A stretch of 60,430 nt of DNA from an uncultured bacterium. Lineage in GTDB: Bacteria; Planctomycetota; Phycisphaerae; Phycisphaerales; SM1A02. The notes beneath the pieces were generated by a model that made no database searches, had not been told where the DNA came from, and saw only the letters and a list, made by a program, of their open reading frames with translations. The stretch lies in the NCBI GenBank assembly GCA_903891095.1, contig CAITDI010000122.1, positions 1 through 60,430 of the forward strand, read 5' to 3'. Made by a program: the position numbers and the translations under genes. This document shows positions 41,451-49,289 of the stretch, one piece after another (position 1 is the first letter of the stretch; each line of letters starts with the position of its first letter).

Positions 41451-42434
41451 CTAGCGTTTTGCGCCGCCGGCGTGCCGGAAGAGCGCGGAAATGGACTGGT
41501 CGTGGTGGATGCGGTGGATCGCCTCGCCAAGCAGCGCGGCGACGGAGAGGACCTCGAGCTTGGACTCGAGCGCCTTGGTGCGGGCTCCGCACGGGATCGT
41601 GTCGGCGACGACGACCTTCGAGATCGGGCTCTCGAGGAGCCGCTGCATCGCGAGGCCGACGAGGACGGGGTGGGTGCAGGCCGCGATGACATCCTTGGCG
41701 CCGCGCTCGACGACGAGCTTGGCCGCCTCGCACACGGTGCCTGCGGTCGAGATCATGTCGTCGAACATCAGGACCGTGCGGCCCTCGACGTCGCCGATGA
41801 GGTTCTTGACGACGACCTTGGAGCCCGACTGGCGGCGCTTGTCGATGATCGCGAGGTCGCACTGCAGGACGTTTGCGAACATGTTGGCGACCTTGACGTT
41901 GCCGACATCGGGCGACACGACCACGATCTCGCCGAGCGTCGGGCGGATCTTGAGGAAGTGGTCGGCGAGCACGGGCGACGCGCTGACATGGTCGACGGGG
42001 ATGTCGAAGAAGCCCTGGATCTGCGCGGCGTGCAGGTCCATGCACAGCACGCGGTCGATGCCCGCGGCGACGATGAGGTTCGCGACGAGCTTGGCGGTGA
42101 TCGGCACGCGGCCCTCGTCCTTGCGGTCCTGGCGCGCGTAGCCGTAGTAGGGGATGACCGCGGTGATGCGCTTGGCGCTCGCGCGCTTGAGGCAGTCGAT
42201 GAAGACCAGCAGCTCCATCAGGTTGTCGTTGACCGGCTCGCAGGTCGAGAGCACGACGTAGACGTCGCGGCCGCGCACATCCTCGTCGACCTTGACCATC
42301 GTCTCGCCGTCGGGAAAGCGCGTGACCGTGCCGAGGCCGACGGGCAGGTCGAGGTGCGCGCAGATGCCCGCAGTGAGCTCGCGCGTGCTCGAGCCGCCGA
42401 AGATCTTGAGATGGTTGCGGTCGTTGGAGCTCAT
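41451..42434 (-). CDS. prs: Ribose-phosphate pyrophosphokinase
   Basis: Prs makes PRPP from ribose 5-phosphate and ATP for nucleotide, histidine and tryptophan synthesis. The 327-residue protein has the flexible-loop and ribose-binding segments: YYGYARQDRKDEGRVPITAK, the DLHAAQIQGFFDIPVDHVSA motif and the PRPP loop MFDDMISTAGTV. Its start overlaps the uridylyltransferase stop by four bases, so the two are coupled. A short Gly-His repeat spans that junction. Confidence 0.96.
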   Translation of the reverse strand: MSSNDRNHLKIFGGSSTRELTAGICAHLDLPVGLGTVTRFPDGETMVKVDEDVRGRDVYVVLSTCEPVNDNLMELLVFIDCLKRASAKRITAVIPYYGYARQDRKDEGRVPITAKLVANLIVAAGIDRVLCMDLHAAQIQGFFDIPVDHVSASPVLADHFLKIRPTLGEIVVVSPDVGNVKVANMFANVLQCDLAIIDKRRQSGSKVVVKNLIGDVEGRTVLMFDDMISTAGTVCEAAKLVVERGAKDVIAACTHPVLVGLAMQRLLESPISKVVVADTIPCGARTKALESKLEVLSVAALLGEAIHRIHHDQSISALFRHAGGAKR

Positions 42435-43240
42435 CGCGATGCTCCGCCGTGACCTGCACCGTGACCTGCAGCATGGCGCTTGCGGAGGATCGAGTCGACC
42501 TCCGCGAGCTGCACGGGGTCGTTGACCGAGAGGACGTCTTCGGGCGGAACCGCGTCGACCGCGCTCACCGTGCGACCGTCGTTGCGGAGGAGCTCGAACA
42601 CGTCGGTGAGGTAGTACTCGCCGCTGGCGTTCTTGTTGCCGACGCGCGAGAGCGCGTTGAAGAGCGCGTCGGTGCGGAAGCAGTAGTAGCTCGGGTTGAT
42701 CTCGCAGATCGCGCGCTCGGCGTCGGTCGCGTCCTTCTGCTCGACGATCTTGGCGAGCTTGCCGGAGCCGTCGCGCACGATGCGGCCGTAGCCCTTCGGG
42801 TCGGCGATCACGCTGGTCGCGAGCGTCGCGGCCGCGTTGTCGCGGCGGTGGATCGAGAGGAGCGTCGCGAGCGTGTCGGGGCGGATGAGCGGGCCGTCGC
42901 CGCAGAGGACGAACGCGTCGGTGGTCGTGGCGGCGGCCTCGAGGTTCGACTTCGCCATCATCACGGCGTGGCCGGTGCCGAGCTGCTTCTCCTGGAGCGC
43001 GAACTCGACGTCCTTCTCGTTCGCGAACGATTCGCGCACGAGCTCGGCGCCGTGGCCGATCACGAGCACGATCTTGGTCGCGCCCGCGGCGCGCGCGGCG
43101 TCGACGACCCAGTGGACCATCGGGCGGCCGAGCGCGTGGTGCATGACCTTCGGGAGATCCGACTGCATGCGCGTGCCCTTGCCGGCAGCGAGGACGACGG
43201 CGACGAGTCCGCGGGACGAGTTGGGAGAGGTGTTGCTCAT
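42431..43240 (-). CDS. N-acetylglucosamine-1-phosphate uridylyltransferase, GlmU N-domain only
   Basis: The 269-residue protein has the pyrophosphorylase signature LAAGKGTRMQSDLPKV, the LGTGHAVMMA segment, VLCGDGPLIRP and GYGRIVRD, all in the GlmU N-terminal pattern. It would make UDP-GlcNAc from GlcNAc-1-phosphate. It ends before the left-handed beta-helix acetyltransferase domain that makes up half of normal GlmU (about 455 residues), so GlcN-1-P acetylation must be done elsewhere. It stands where gcaD (glmU) stands in Bacillus gcaD-prs-ctc-pth. tRNA-Gln is 52 bases upstream. Confidence 0.88.
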   Translation of the reverse strand: MSNTSPNSSRGLVAVVLAAGKGTRMQSDLPKVMHHALGRPMVHWVVDAARAAGATKIVLVIGHGAELVRESFANEKDVEFALQEKQLGTGHAVMMAKSNLEAAATTTDAFVLCGDGPLIRPDTLATLLSIHRRDNAAATLATSVIADPKGYGRIVRDGSGKLAKIVEQKDATDAERAICEINPSYYCFRTDALFNALSRVGNKNASGEYYLTDVFELLRNDGRTVSAVDAVPPEDVLSVNDPVQLAEVDSILRKRHAAGHGAGHGGASR

Positions 43241-43292
43241 CTCGGCACTTTCGCGCCGCGACGGAGGATCAGCGATGGACTGCAGATCGGAA

Positions 43293-43363
43293 CTGGCCCG
43301 CTTGGATTCGAACCAAGACTAAATGGACCAAAACCACTTGTGCTACCTTTACACCACGGGCCA
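43293..43363 (-). tRNA. tRNA-Gln (anticodon TTG)
   Basis: On the minus strand the acceptor stem TGGCCCG pairs with CGGGCCA, with G as discriminator. The U1-A72 pair and G73 are typical of tRNA-Gln. The anticodon stem AGTGG/CCATT holds loop TTTTGGT, anticodon TTG. The T arm is CTTGG-TTCGAAT-CCAAG. CCA is not encoded. The gene lies 52 bases upstream of the uridylyltransferase gene on the same strand and may head that operon. Confidence 0.94.
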
Positions 43364-43789
43364 ATCGAGTTGGCCAAGGCAGTTCGACCTGCGTTGATCT
43401 GTAGGCTGATTTCGGCGCGGACGCTTCGGAAACATGCGCCGATCTCTCGGCGCGGGGGAACTCTCGACGATGCGCGTGCCACCGTGGCGCGCGCCCGCGG
43501 GAGGTCCAGGCAGCAGTGCTGCGCGAAGCCTGTCCGCGGCCAAATCCTTCGAGGCTGGGGCACCGGCGAGGCCGCGTTGGTGCTCCATGTGAGGCCAGCG
43601 CTTGGTGCGTCTGTCCTCAACGGCCCATCAATGAAGGGTCGCGCAATGTAGCGATTGCCGCGGGGGGCGGCAATAGATGAGGCGACAAGCGATGGGGCGA
43701 CAAGCGATGGGGCGACGGGGCGGAGGAAACGGAGCGCGACTCGCCGGGCGGTTCTCGGAACCCACACGGCGAGTTGCTAGGCTTCGGGC
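43364..43789. other. Intergenic region upstream of tRNA-Gln and of the aldehyde dehydrogenase
   Basis: This stretch of over 400 bases separates divergent units. It contains a short 15-bp repeat (GCGACAAGCGATGGG at 43682 and 43697, then a partial copy). I see no gene. Promoters are expected for both directions but none is clear by eye. Confidence 0.5.
43682..43720. repeat. 15-bp tandem repeat upstream of the aldehyde dehydrogenase gene
   Basis: GCGACAAGCGATGGG occurs twice in a row (43682-43696 and 43697-43711) followed by GCGACGGGG. It has the same unit length as the repeats at 28.6, 37.7 and 45.2 kb but a different sequence. Confidence 0.8.
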
Positions 43790-45169
43790 ATGACCCAGCA
43801 CGCATCGCGCCCCGAGCAACTCGTTTCGATCGATCCCGCCAACGGTGAGGTGGTGGGGAGCGTGGCGCGGACGCCGATCGAGGCGATTCCGCGGCTGGTG
43901 TTCCAGGCGCACGAGGCGCAGCGGGGGTGGGGCGCGCTGACCCACGCGCAACGCGCCGACGTGCTGCGCCCCGCGGCCGCGCGGCTCAAGGCCGAGGCTC
44001 GGCGGCTCGGCGAACTCGCCTCGCGCGAGATGGGCAAGCCGCTCCCCGAGGCGATCGGCGAGGCGAACTACTGCGCCGACGGCTTCGCGGGCGAGCTCGA
44101 TGAGATCGTCGCGGCGCTCGCCGACATCGTGCGCGAGGACAAGCGCGTGACGAGCATCCTTCGCCACACGCCGCTCGGCGTGTGCGCGGCGATCACGCCG
44201 TGGAACTTTCCGCTGCTGATGCCGCACCAGTCGGTGCTGCCCGCGCTGGTCGCGGGCAACGCGGTGCTGCTCAAGCCGAGCGAGGAGACGACGCTCGTCG
44301 CCTGCGAGTACGCGAAGATCCTCAACGAGTTCCTGCCAGCGGGCGTGCTGACGCCTGTGTTCGGCGATGGCCGCGAGGGCCGAGCGCTGGTGCTCGCCGA
44401 CGTGAACCTGATCGTGTTCACCGGCTCGCGCGAGACGGGCAAGCGGATCATGGCGGACGCAGGCCCGGGGCTCAAGCGCGTGATCCTCGAGCTCGGCGGC
44501 AAGGATCCGCTGGTCGTGCTCGACGACGCCGACCTCGATCTCGCCGCGGCGTTTGCCGTGCGCAACAGTTTCCGCAACGCGGGGCAGGTGTGCGTGAGCA
44601 CCGAGCGCATCTACGTCGACGCGGGCGTGCGCGACGATTTCCTGCGGAAAATGCTGGAGAAAACCCGCGCGCTCAAGCAGGGCGACCCGCGCGGCGAGGG
44701 CGTCAACGTCGGGCCGATGGTCAACGCGCGCCAGAAGTCGAAGGTCGTCGCGCAGATCGACGCGGCGATCGCCGCGGGCGCCACCGTGCTCGCGGGCGGA
44801 GAGCCGCGCGAGGGCAACTTCGTGTCGCCGACGATCCTGACCGACGTCGACCATCGCATGGAGATCATGCGCGAGGAGACCTTCGGCCCCGTCGCGTGCG
44901 TGCAGGCGTTCGCGAGCGTCGACGAAGCGGTGCGGCTTGCCAACGACACGCCGTTCGGGCTCGGCGCCGCGGTGTTCGGCCGCGACGTCGCGCGCGCGGG
45001 CGAGGTCGCCGAGCGCATCCACGCGGGCATGGTCGGCATCAACCAGGGCTGCGGCGGCGCGGACGGCTGCCCGTGGGTCGGCGTGAAGGAGTCGGGCTAC
45101 GGGTTCCACTCGGGGCCCGAGGGGCACCGGCAGTTCGCGCAGGTGCGCGTGATCTCGCGCTTGAAGTAG
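43790..45169 (+). CDS. NAD(P)-dependent aldehyde dehydrogenase (succinate-semialdehyde dehydrogenase-like)
   Basis: The 459-residue protein has the cofactor segment GVCAAITPWNFPLLMPH, the catalytic Glu in VILELGGKDPLVV and the catalytic Cys in FRNAGQVCVSTER. FGPVACVQAF near the C-terminus completes the fold. The pattern fits the GabD/lactaldehyde-type subgroup, but the substrate is not readable. It is the first gene of a probable pair with aat. The last codons and stop (CTTGAAGTAG) are duplicated 15 bases later. Confidence 0.88.
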   Translation: MTQHASRPEQLVSIDPANGEVVGSVARTPIEAIPRLVFQAHEAQRGWGALTHAQRADVLRPAAARLKAEARRLGELASREMGKPLPEAIGEANYCADGFAGELDEIVAALADIVREDKRVTSILRHTPLGVCAAITPWNFPLLMPHQSVLPALVAGNAVLLKPSEETTLVACEYAKILNEFLPAGVLTPVFGDGREGRALVLADVNLIVFTGSRETGKRIMADAGPGLKRVILELGGKDPLVVLDDADLDLAAAFAVRNSFRNAGQVCVSTERIYVDAGVRDDFLRKMLEKTRALKQGDPRGEGVNVGPMVNARQKSKVVAQIDAAIAAGATVLAGGEPREGNFVSPTILTDVDHRMEIMREETFGPVACVQAFASVDEAVRLANDTPFGLGAAVFGRDVARAGEVAERIHAGMVGINQGCGGADGCPWVGVKESGYGFHSGPEGHRQFAQVRVISRLK

Positions 45170-45184
45170 CCGGGCTTGAAGTAG
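45159..45184. repeat. 15-bp duplication across the aldehyde dehydrogenase stop codon
   Basis: GCTTGAAGTAG occurs at 45159-45169 and again at 45174-45184, a 15-base offset. The unit contains the gene's Leu-Lys-stop end, like the repeat at the TlpA-like gene. Confidence 0.7.
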
Positions 45185-45193
45185 TCTGCGCGC

Positions 45194-45823
45194 GTGTACT
45201 TCCACGTCGGAACAGCGCATCGATTCGACGCCGAGACCGTGCTCTCCGCCTACTGCAACGGGTTCTTCCCGATGGGCGACGAGCATGGCGCGATCCACTG
45301 GATCGTGAGCGATCCGCGCTTCGTGCTGCCGATCGGCGGATTGCATGTGCCGCGCACGCTGGCGCGGCTCGACCGCAAGCGGCCGTTTGAGATCCGCACC
45401 GACACCGCGTTCCGCCGGGTGATGGAGTTCTGCGCGCAGGACCGCTCGGAGGAGAACCAGGCGTGGATCACGCCGCGGATGATCGATGTCTACACCGAGC
45501 TCCATCAGGCGGGGTTCGCCCACTCGGTCGAGGCGTGGCTCGGCGGCGTCCTGGTCGGCGGGCTGTACGGGCTCGCCCTCGGCGGGGCGTTTTTCGGCGA
45601 GAGCATGTTCACGCGGCGGGAGGTCGGCGGCGACAACGCGTCGAAGATCTGCCTGCTCGCCCTCGACCGGCGGCTGAAGGCGGGTGGGTTCGTGCTCCTC
45701 GACAGCCAGGAGGCGAACGACCACATGTCGCAGTTTGGCGGCGAGACGATCGAGTTCGACGACTATCGCGATCGGTTGGACCAGGCGCTGCAAGTCCAAG
45801 CGCGGTGGTCGGTTGAGGCGTGA
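45194..45823 (+). CDS. aat: Leucyl/phenylalanyl-tRNA-protein transferase
   Basis: Aat adds Leu or Phe from tRNA to proteins with N-terminal Arg or Lys, marking them for ClpS/ClpAP degradation. The 209-residue protein has SAYCNGFFPMGD, the AWITPRMIDVYTELHQAGFA segment, SVEAWLGGVLVGGLYGLALG, FFGESMF and the ASKICLLALDRRL helix. The start is GTG 45194. It is 24 bases after the aldehyde dehydrogenase stop. No clpS or clpA is in this window. Confidence 0.96.
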   Translation: MYFHVGTAHRFDAETVLSAYCNGFFPMGDEHGAIHWIVSDPRFVLPIGGLHVPRTLARLDRKRPFEIRTDTAFRRVMEFCAQDRSEENQAWITPRMIDVYTELHQAGFAHSVEAWLGGVLVGGLYGLALGGAFFGESMFTRREVGGDNASKICLLALDRRLKAGGFVLLDSQEANDHMSQFGGETIEFDDYRDRLDQALQVQARWSVEA

Positions 45824-46237
45824 GTGCTGTTCGGGTGCGTTGAGGCGCGGGGGCGCTTCGCGGGTGCGTCCGCAGAATTTCGTGAAATCCACGGCGTGGC
45901 GTTTGCCTCGCTTCGGTTCAGGAGTATGTTCAGCGCGGAGCTAGGCAACGGGGATGCGCTTTTGGTGCATCGTGAGTTGCCCCATTTCGGCTCCAAATAC
46001 CCACATTTGGCGCAGAGACAGGGCCGTCAGGTCTGTCTGTATCTGTCTGTACTTGTTCCCTGCTGGTCCCGAGCTGACGTCGCTTGTCCCAACTGCGAGC
46101 GTCGGCCCCACAAATCTCATCCTGCTGGTGCGGTGGCAACCTCACGCTCAGGAAACGCGTCAATCCCTCAGGCGGCTTGTCGTCTGTCTCGCCCGAGTCT
46201 CAGTCCCTGTTTGAGTCCCTTCCTTCCGGAGAGTACC
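45824..46237. other. Long leader before the first sorting-tail protein
   Basis: This 414-base region has a possible promoter, TTGCCT (45903-45908) and TATGTT (45925-45930), 16 bases apart, implying a leader of about 300 bases. Leader hairpins include CCAAAT (45993) / ATTTGG (46005) and AGACAG/CTGTCT near 46016-46038. The end is rich in GTCCCT motifs just before the GGAGAG ribosome site. No open frame looks real. Confidence 0.45.
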
Positions 46238-46855
46238 ATGATGAAGTTTGCTGTTCCCTCCCTCATCGCCGCTGCTGCCGTCGCTTCGACGTCGTCGGCC
46301 TCGATCATCGTCTTCACCAACCAGTTCGTGTGGAACTTCTACGCGAACTCCGACAGCGCCGCGCAGTACACCGAGACCTTCGAGTCGACGACCGTCGGCT
46401 TCCAGTCTTCGCTCACGGGTGCGATGGGCGGCGTGACCTGGACGTTCAACGCGGCCAACGGTCTCTACGTCGACAACGTCAACTCGAGCCGCGTGGTCTC
46501 GACCAACGCCCCAGGCGACGCGCTCTCGCTCACGCTCAGCCCGGGCGTGAAGGGTTTCGCGGGCAACGTCTACGGCACCGACGCCAACTTCAACGTCGTG
46601 CCGAGCATCGTGCAGCTGTCGCTCTCCGACGGCACCTCGTACATCGGTCTCGTTGACTCGGCGACCGCGTTCGTCGGCTTCTACTCGACCACGGCCGCGA
46701 TCACTGGCGTGACTATCCTCGCGCAGCCGCTGCCGGGTGGCACGAACTCCGTGTGGCCGACCTTCGACAACATGACCTTCGCGGTCGTCCCGGCTCCGGG
46801 CGCGCTCGCGCTGATCGGTCTCGCTGGCCTCGCTGGCTCGCGTCGTCGTCGCTGA
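46238..46855 (+). CDS. Secreted protein with PAPG...RRRR sorting tail (first paralogue)
   Basis: The 205-residue protein has a signal peptide ending around SSASI, a beta-rich body, and a C-terminal tail. That tail has a VPAPGALALIG hydrophobic stretch followed by LAGSRRRR, a PEP-CTERM/MYXO-CTERM-like sorting signal common in planctomycetes. It would be exported and processed at the membrane. A close paralogue follows at 47291-47893, sharing DGTSY, DxATAFVGFYST, QPLPGGT and the tail. GGAGAG precedes the ATG pair at 46238/46241. Role unknown; extracellular or surface. Confidence 0.85.
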   Translation: MMKFAVPSLIAAAAVASTSSASIIVFTNQFVWNFYANSDSAAQYTETFESTTVGFQSSLTGAMGGVTWTFNAANGLYVDNVNSSRVVSTNAPGDALSLTLSPGVKGFAGNVYGTDANFNVVPSIVQLSLSDGTSYIGLVDSATAFVGFYSTTAAITGVTILAQPLPGGTNSVWPTFDNMTFAVVPAPGALALIGLAGLAGSRRRR

Positions 46856-46918
46856 TCGAACGCGAAGCCTCGCTGCTCTCGCAAGTTAGGCTTCAACGAA
46901 GACTCACGAAGGACTCAT

Positions 46919-46950
46919 CACGAACCCCGCACTTTGTGCGGGGTTTCGTG
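46919..46950 (+). terminator. Terminator after the first sorting-tail gene
   Basis: CACGAACCCCGCAC (46919-46932) pairs with GTGCGGGGTTTCGTG (46936-46950) around TTT, with one bulged T, 60 bases after the stop codon. Confidence 0.8.
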
Positions 46951-47290
46951 CCATTTTCGCTTCGCTCATGTTGTGCGTGCGAAGGTCGATTGCTGCAGAG
47001 AATTTGAATGCGCGAAGCGCGCGGAAGTTTGCGATTTCATTTGCCGCAAGCGTGATGTGAGGCAACCTCAGAGCGGAGGCAGTCGAAGAGGGTCGCGCTA
47101 TGCGCGATCCGTTCCTGCGTGATTCCCCATCGCAAAATGGCGTCACTTCTGGTTCGGTTGGTTGGCCCTACCACGAGCAGTCCAGCTCGTGCTGTGTGTG
47201 ATGTTCCGATGGTGTTCCGGTGGTGTCCCCTGTGTCCCTAGTCCCTGGCGCGAAGCGTTCCCTTGCTTCCGCCCCCCCAAGGAGTGAGTC
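46951..47290. other. Leader region before the second sorting-tail gene
   Basis: This 340-base region has no gene. It contains a clean hairpin CACGAGC (47172-47178) / GCTCGTG (47185-47191) and a pyrimidine-rich stretch with repeated GTCCC near 47222-47250, echoing the leader of the first paralogue. AAGGAG lies just before the ATG at 47291. Confidence 0.5.
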
Positions 47291-47893
47291 ATGTCCAAGA
47301 GTTTTGTGATGGCTGCGGTCGCTGCGTCGACCGTTCTGACTTCGGCCGCTTCGGCCTCGATCCTTGTCTACACCGATCAGCTCCTCTGGAATCTCCAGAC
47401 CGCGAGCCTGAACCACAGCACTGAGAACTTCTCGTCGTACAGCGGCGCGTACGCGAGCCCGATGTCGGGTTCGGCTGGCGCGGTCAACTGGGCGGCGACC
47501 GCCACCGGCGGCCTGCTGGTCAACGGCGGCGCGCTCACGACCGCCAACTCCACGCCGATGACGCTGTCCTTCAGCGGCGCGGCCGTGCAGGGCATCGCGG
47601 GCAACATCTACGGCACCGACGTGAACACCGTCGCCGTGCCGAGCCTCGTGCTCGTCACCCTCAACGACGGCACCAGCTACCTCAACCTCATCGACACCGC
47701 GACCGCGTTCGTGGGCTTCTACTCGACCGGCGCTGCGATCACGAGCGTCCAGGTCTCCGCGCAGCCGCTGCCGGGTGGAACCACCGCCGTGTTCGCGACC
47801 GTCGACAACCTCAACTTCGCCACCGTGCCCGCTCCGGGCGCCGTTGCGCTGCTCGGCCTCGCGGGCCTCGCCGGCTCGCGCCGCCGCCGCTGA
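47291..47893 (+). CDS. Secreted protein with PAPG...RRRR sorting tail (second paralogue)
   Basis: The 200-residue protein has a signal peptide (KSFVMAAVAASTVLTSAASA), a beta-rich body and the tail VPAPGAVALLG plus LAGSRRRR. It parallels the preceding gene in length, order of motifs (IAGNIYGTDVN, DGTSYLNLIDTATAFVGF, QPLPGGT) and sorting tail, so it is a tandem duplicate. Each copy has its own leader and terminator, implying separate control. Function unknown; expected on the cell surface or outside. Confidence 0.85.
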   Translation: MSKSFVMAAVAASTVLTSAASASILVYTDQLLWNLQTASLNHSTENFSSYSGAYASPMSGSAGAVNWAATATGGLLVNGGALTTANSTPMTLSFSGAAVQGIAGNIYGTDVNTVAVPSLVLVTLNDGTSYLNLIDTATAFVGFYSTGAAITSVQVSAQPLPGGTTAVFATVDNLNFATVPAPGAVALLGLAGLAGSRRRR

Positions 47894-47923
47894 GTTGAGC
47901 CAACGATCCTAAAGGATGAAGCG

Positions 47924-47957
47924 CAGCCCCGCCGAAAGGCGGGGCTGTTGCGTTTTG
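47924..47957 (+). terminator. Terminator after the second sorting-tail gene
   Basis: CAGCCCCGCC (47924-47933) pairs perfectly with GGCGGGGCTG (47938-47947) around GAAA, followed by TTGCGTTTT. Confidence 0.88.
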
Positions 47958-48095
47958 CGGTTGATGGTGGGTGACGCGAGCGCGGCTTCGATCAGCGCGA
48001 CTCACACCAGAGGAAGCAGCCGCAGCTGCGACCGCTCAAACCAAGGCAGCGAAGAAGTCGAAGCCGCTCGCGGCTTCGACGACAGTCGCTGCCGC

Positions 48096-49184
48096 TCAAA
48101 CATTGAACAGGAAGTGCGTGATATCCCCGTCCTGCATCACGTACTGCTTGCCTTCCGCGCGCAGCTTGCCTGCCTCGCGGATCGCCTTCTCGCTGTGGAA
48201 CTGCTCGAGGTCCGCCAGCGTGAAGATCTCGGCGCGGATGAAGCCGCGCTCGAAGTCGGTGTGGATCACGCCCGCGGCCTGCGGGGCGGTGAAGCCCTTC
48301 TGGATCGTCCACGCGCGGACTTCCTTCTCGCCGGCGGTGAAGTAGCTCTGCAGGCCGAGGAGGTCGTAGGTGCCGCGCACGACGGTCGCGAGCGCGGGCT
48401 CCTTCATGCCCATGCTCTCGAGCATTTCCTTGCGGTCGGCCTCGGGGAGCTCGGCGAGCTCGCTCTCGATCTTGGCGCAGACCACGACGACCTTGCCGCC
48501 GGTGGACTTCGCATGCGCGCGCACGCGGGCGACGAGCTCGCCCTCGTTGCCGATCTGCGATTCGTCGACGTTGGCGACGTACAGCGTGGGCTTGGCGGTG
48601 ATCATGCCGAGCGTGCGGAGGAGCTTGAGCTCGTCGCCCTCGAGCGTGAGCGAGCGGATCGGCTCGCCGGCGTTGAGCGCGGTGAAGCACTTTTCCAGCA
48701 CGGAAACGCGGAGAATCGCCTCCTTGTCGCCCGACTTGGCGGTGCGGCGCGACTTGTCGAGCGAACCCTCGACCACTTGGAGGTCGGCGAGCAGGAGCTC
48801 GGTCTCGATGGTGCCGATGTCGCGCAGCGGATCGACGGAGCCGTCGACGTGCGTGATGTCGTTGTCGATGAAGCAGCGCACCACGTGCAGTACGGCGTCG
48901 ACCTCGCGGATGTGCGAGAGGAACTTGTTGCCGAGGCCTTCGCCGGTCGACGCGCCCTTGACGATGCCCGCGATGTCGACGAGGCGCACGGCCGCGGGGA
49001 TGACCTTCTGGGTCTTGATGTGCTTCTGGATCCGCTGGAGGCGGTCGTCGGGGACGCTCACGACGCCGACGTTCGGCTCGATCGTGCAGAACGGGTAGTT
49101 GGCCGCCTCGATGCCCGCTGCAGTGAGGGCGTTGAAGAGCGTGCTCTTGCCGACGTTGGGGAGACCGACGATGCCTGCTTCCAT
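48096..49184 (-). CDS. ychF: Ribosome-binding ATPase YchF/Obg-like
   Basis: The 362-residue protein has the P-loop [14 protein letters not shown] near residue 7, the switch and [20 protein letters not shown] segment, and the C-terminal TGS-like domain ending [11 protein letters not shown]. YchF binds ribosomes and acts in stress responses; it prefers ATP to GTP. The ATG at 49184 starts the family sequence; upstream residues are Pro/Arg-rich shadow. It is divergent from the efflux genes, with 105 bases between starts. Confidence 0.96.
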   Translation of the reverse strand: MEAGIVGLPNVGKSTLFNALTAAGIEAANYPFCTIEPNVGVVSVPDDRLQRIQKHIKTQKVIPAAVRLVDIAGIVKGASTGEGLGNKFLSHIREVDAVLHVVRCFIDNDITHVDGSVDPLRDIGTIETELLLADLQVVEGSLDKSRRTAKSGDKEAILRVSVLEKCFTALNAGEPIRSLTLEGDELKLLRTLGMITAKPTLYVANVDESQIGNEGELVARVRAHAKSTGGKVVVVCAKIESELAELPEADRKEMLESMGMKEPALATVVRGTYDLLGLQSYFTAGEKEVRAWTIQKGFTAPQAAGVIHTDFERGFIRAEIFTLADLEQFHSEKAIREAGKLRAEGKQYVMQDGDITHFLFNV

Positions 49185-49289
49185 GGTGATTCTCGCGTGA
49201 TCCGCCCGCGGATGTGGCTGCGGGGAAGGGGGAGGATGGTAGCGGAGAGGGCGGCGGGGTGGGCGGTCACGCTCTACCATGCGCCCCCT

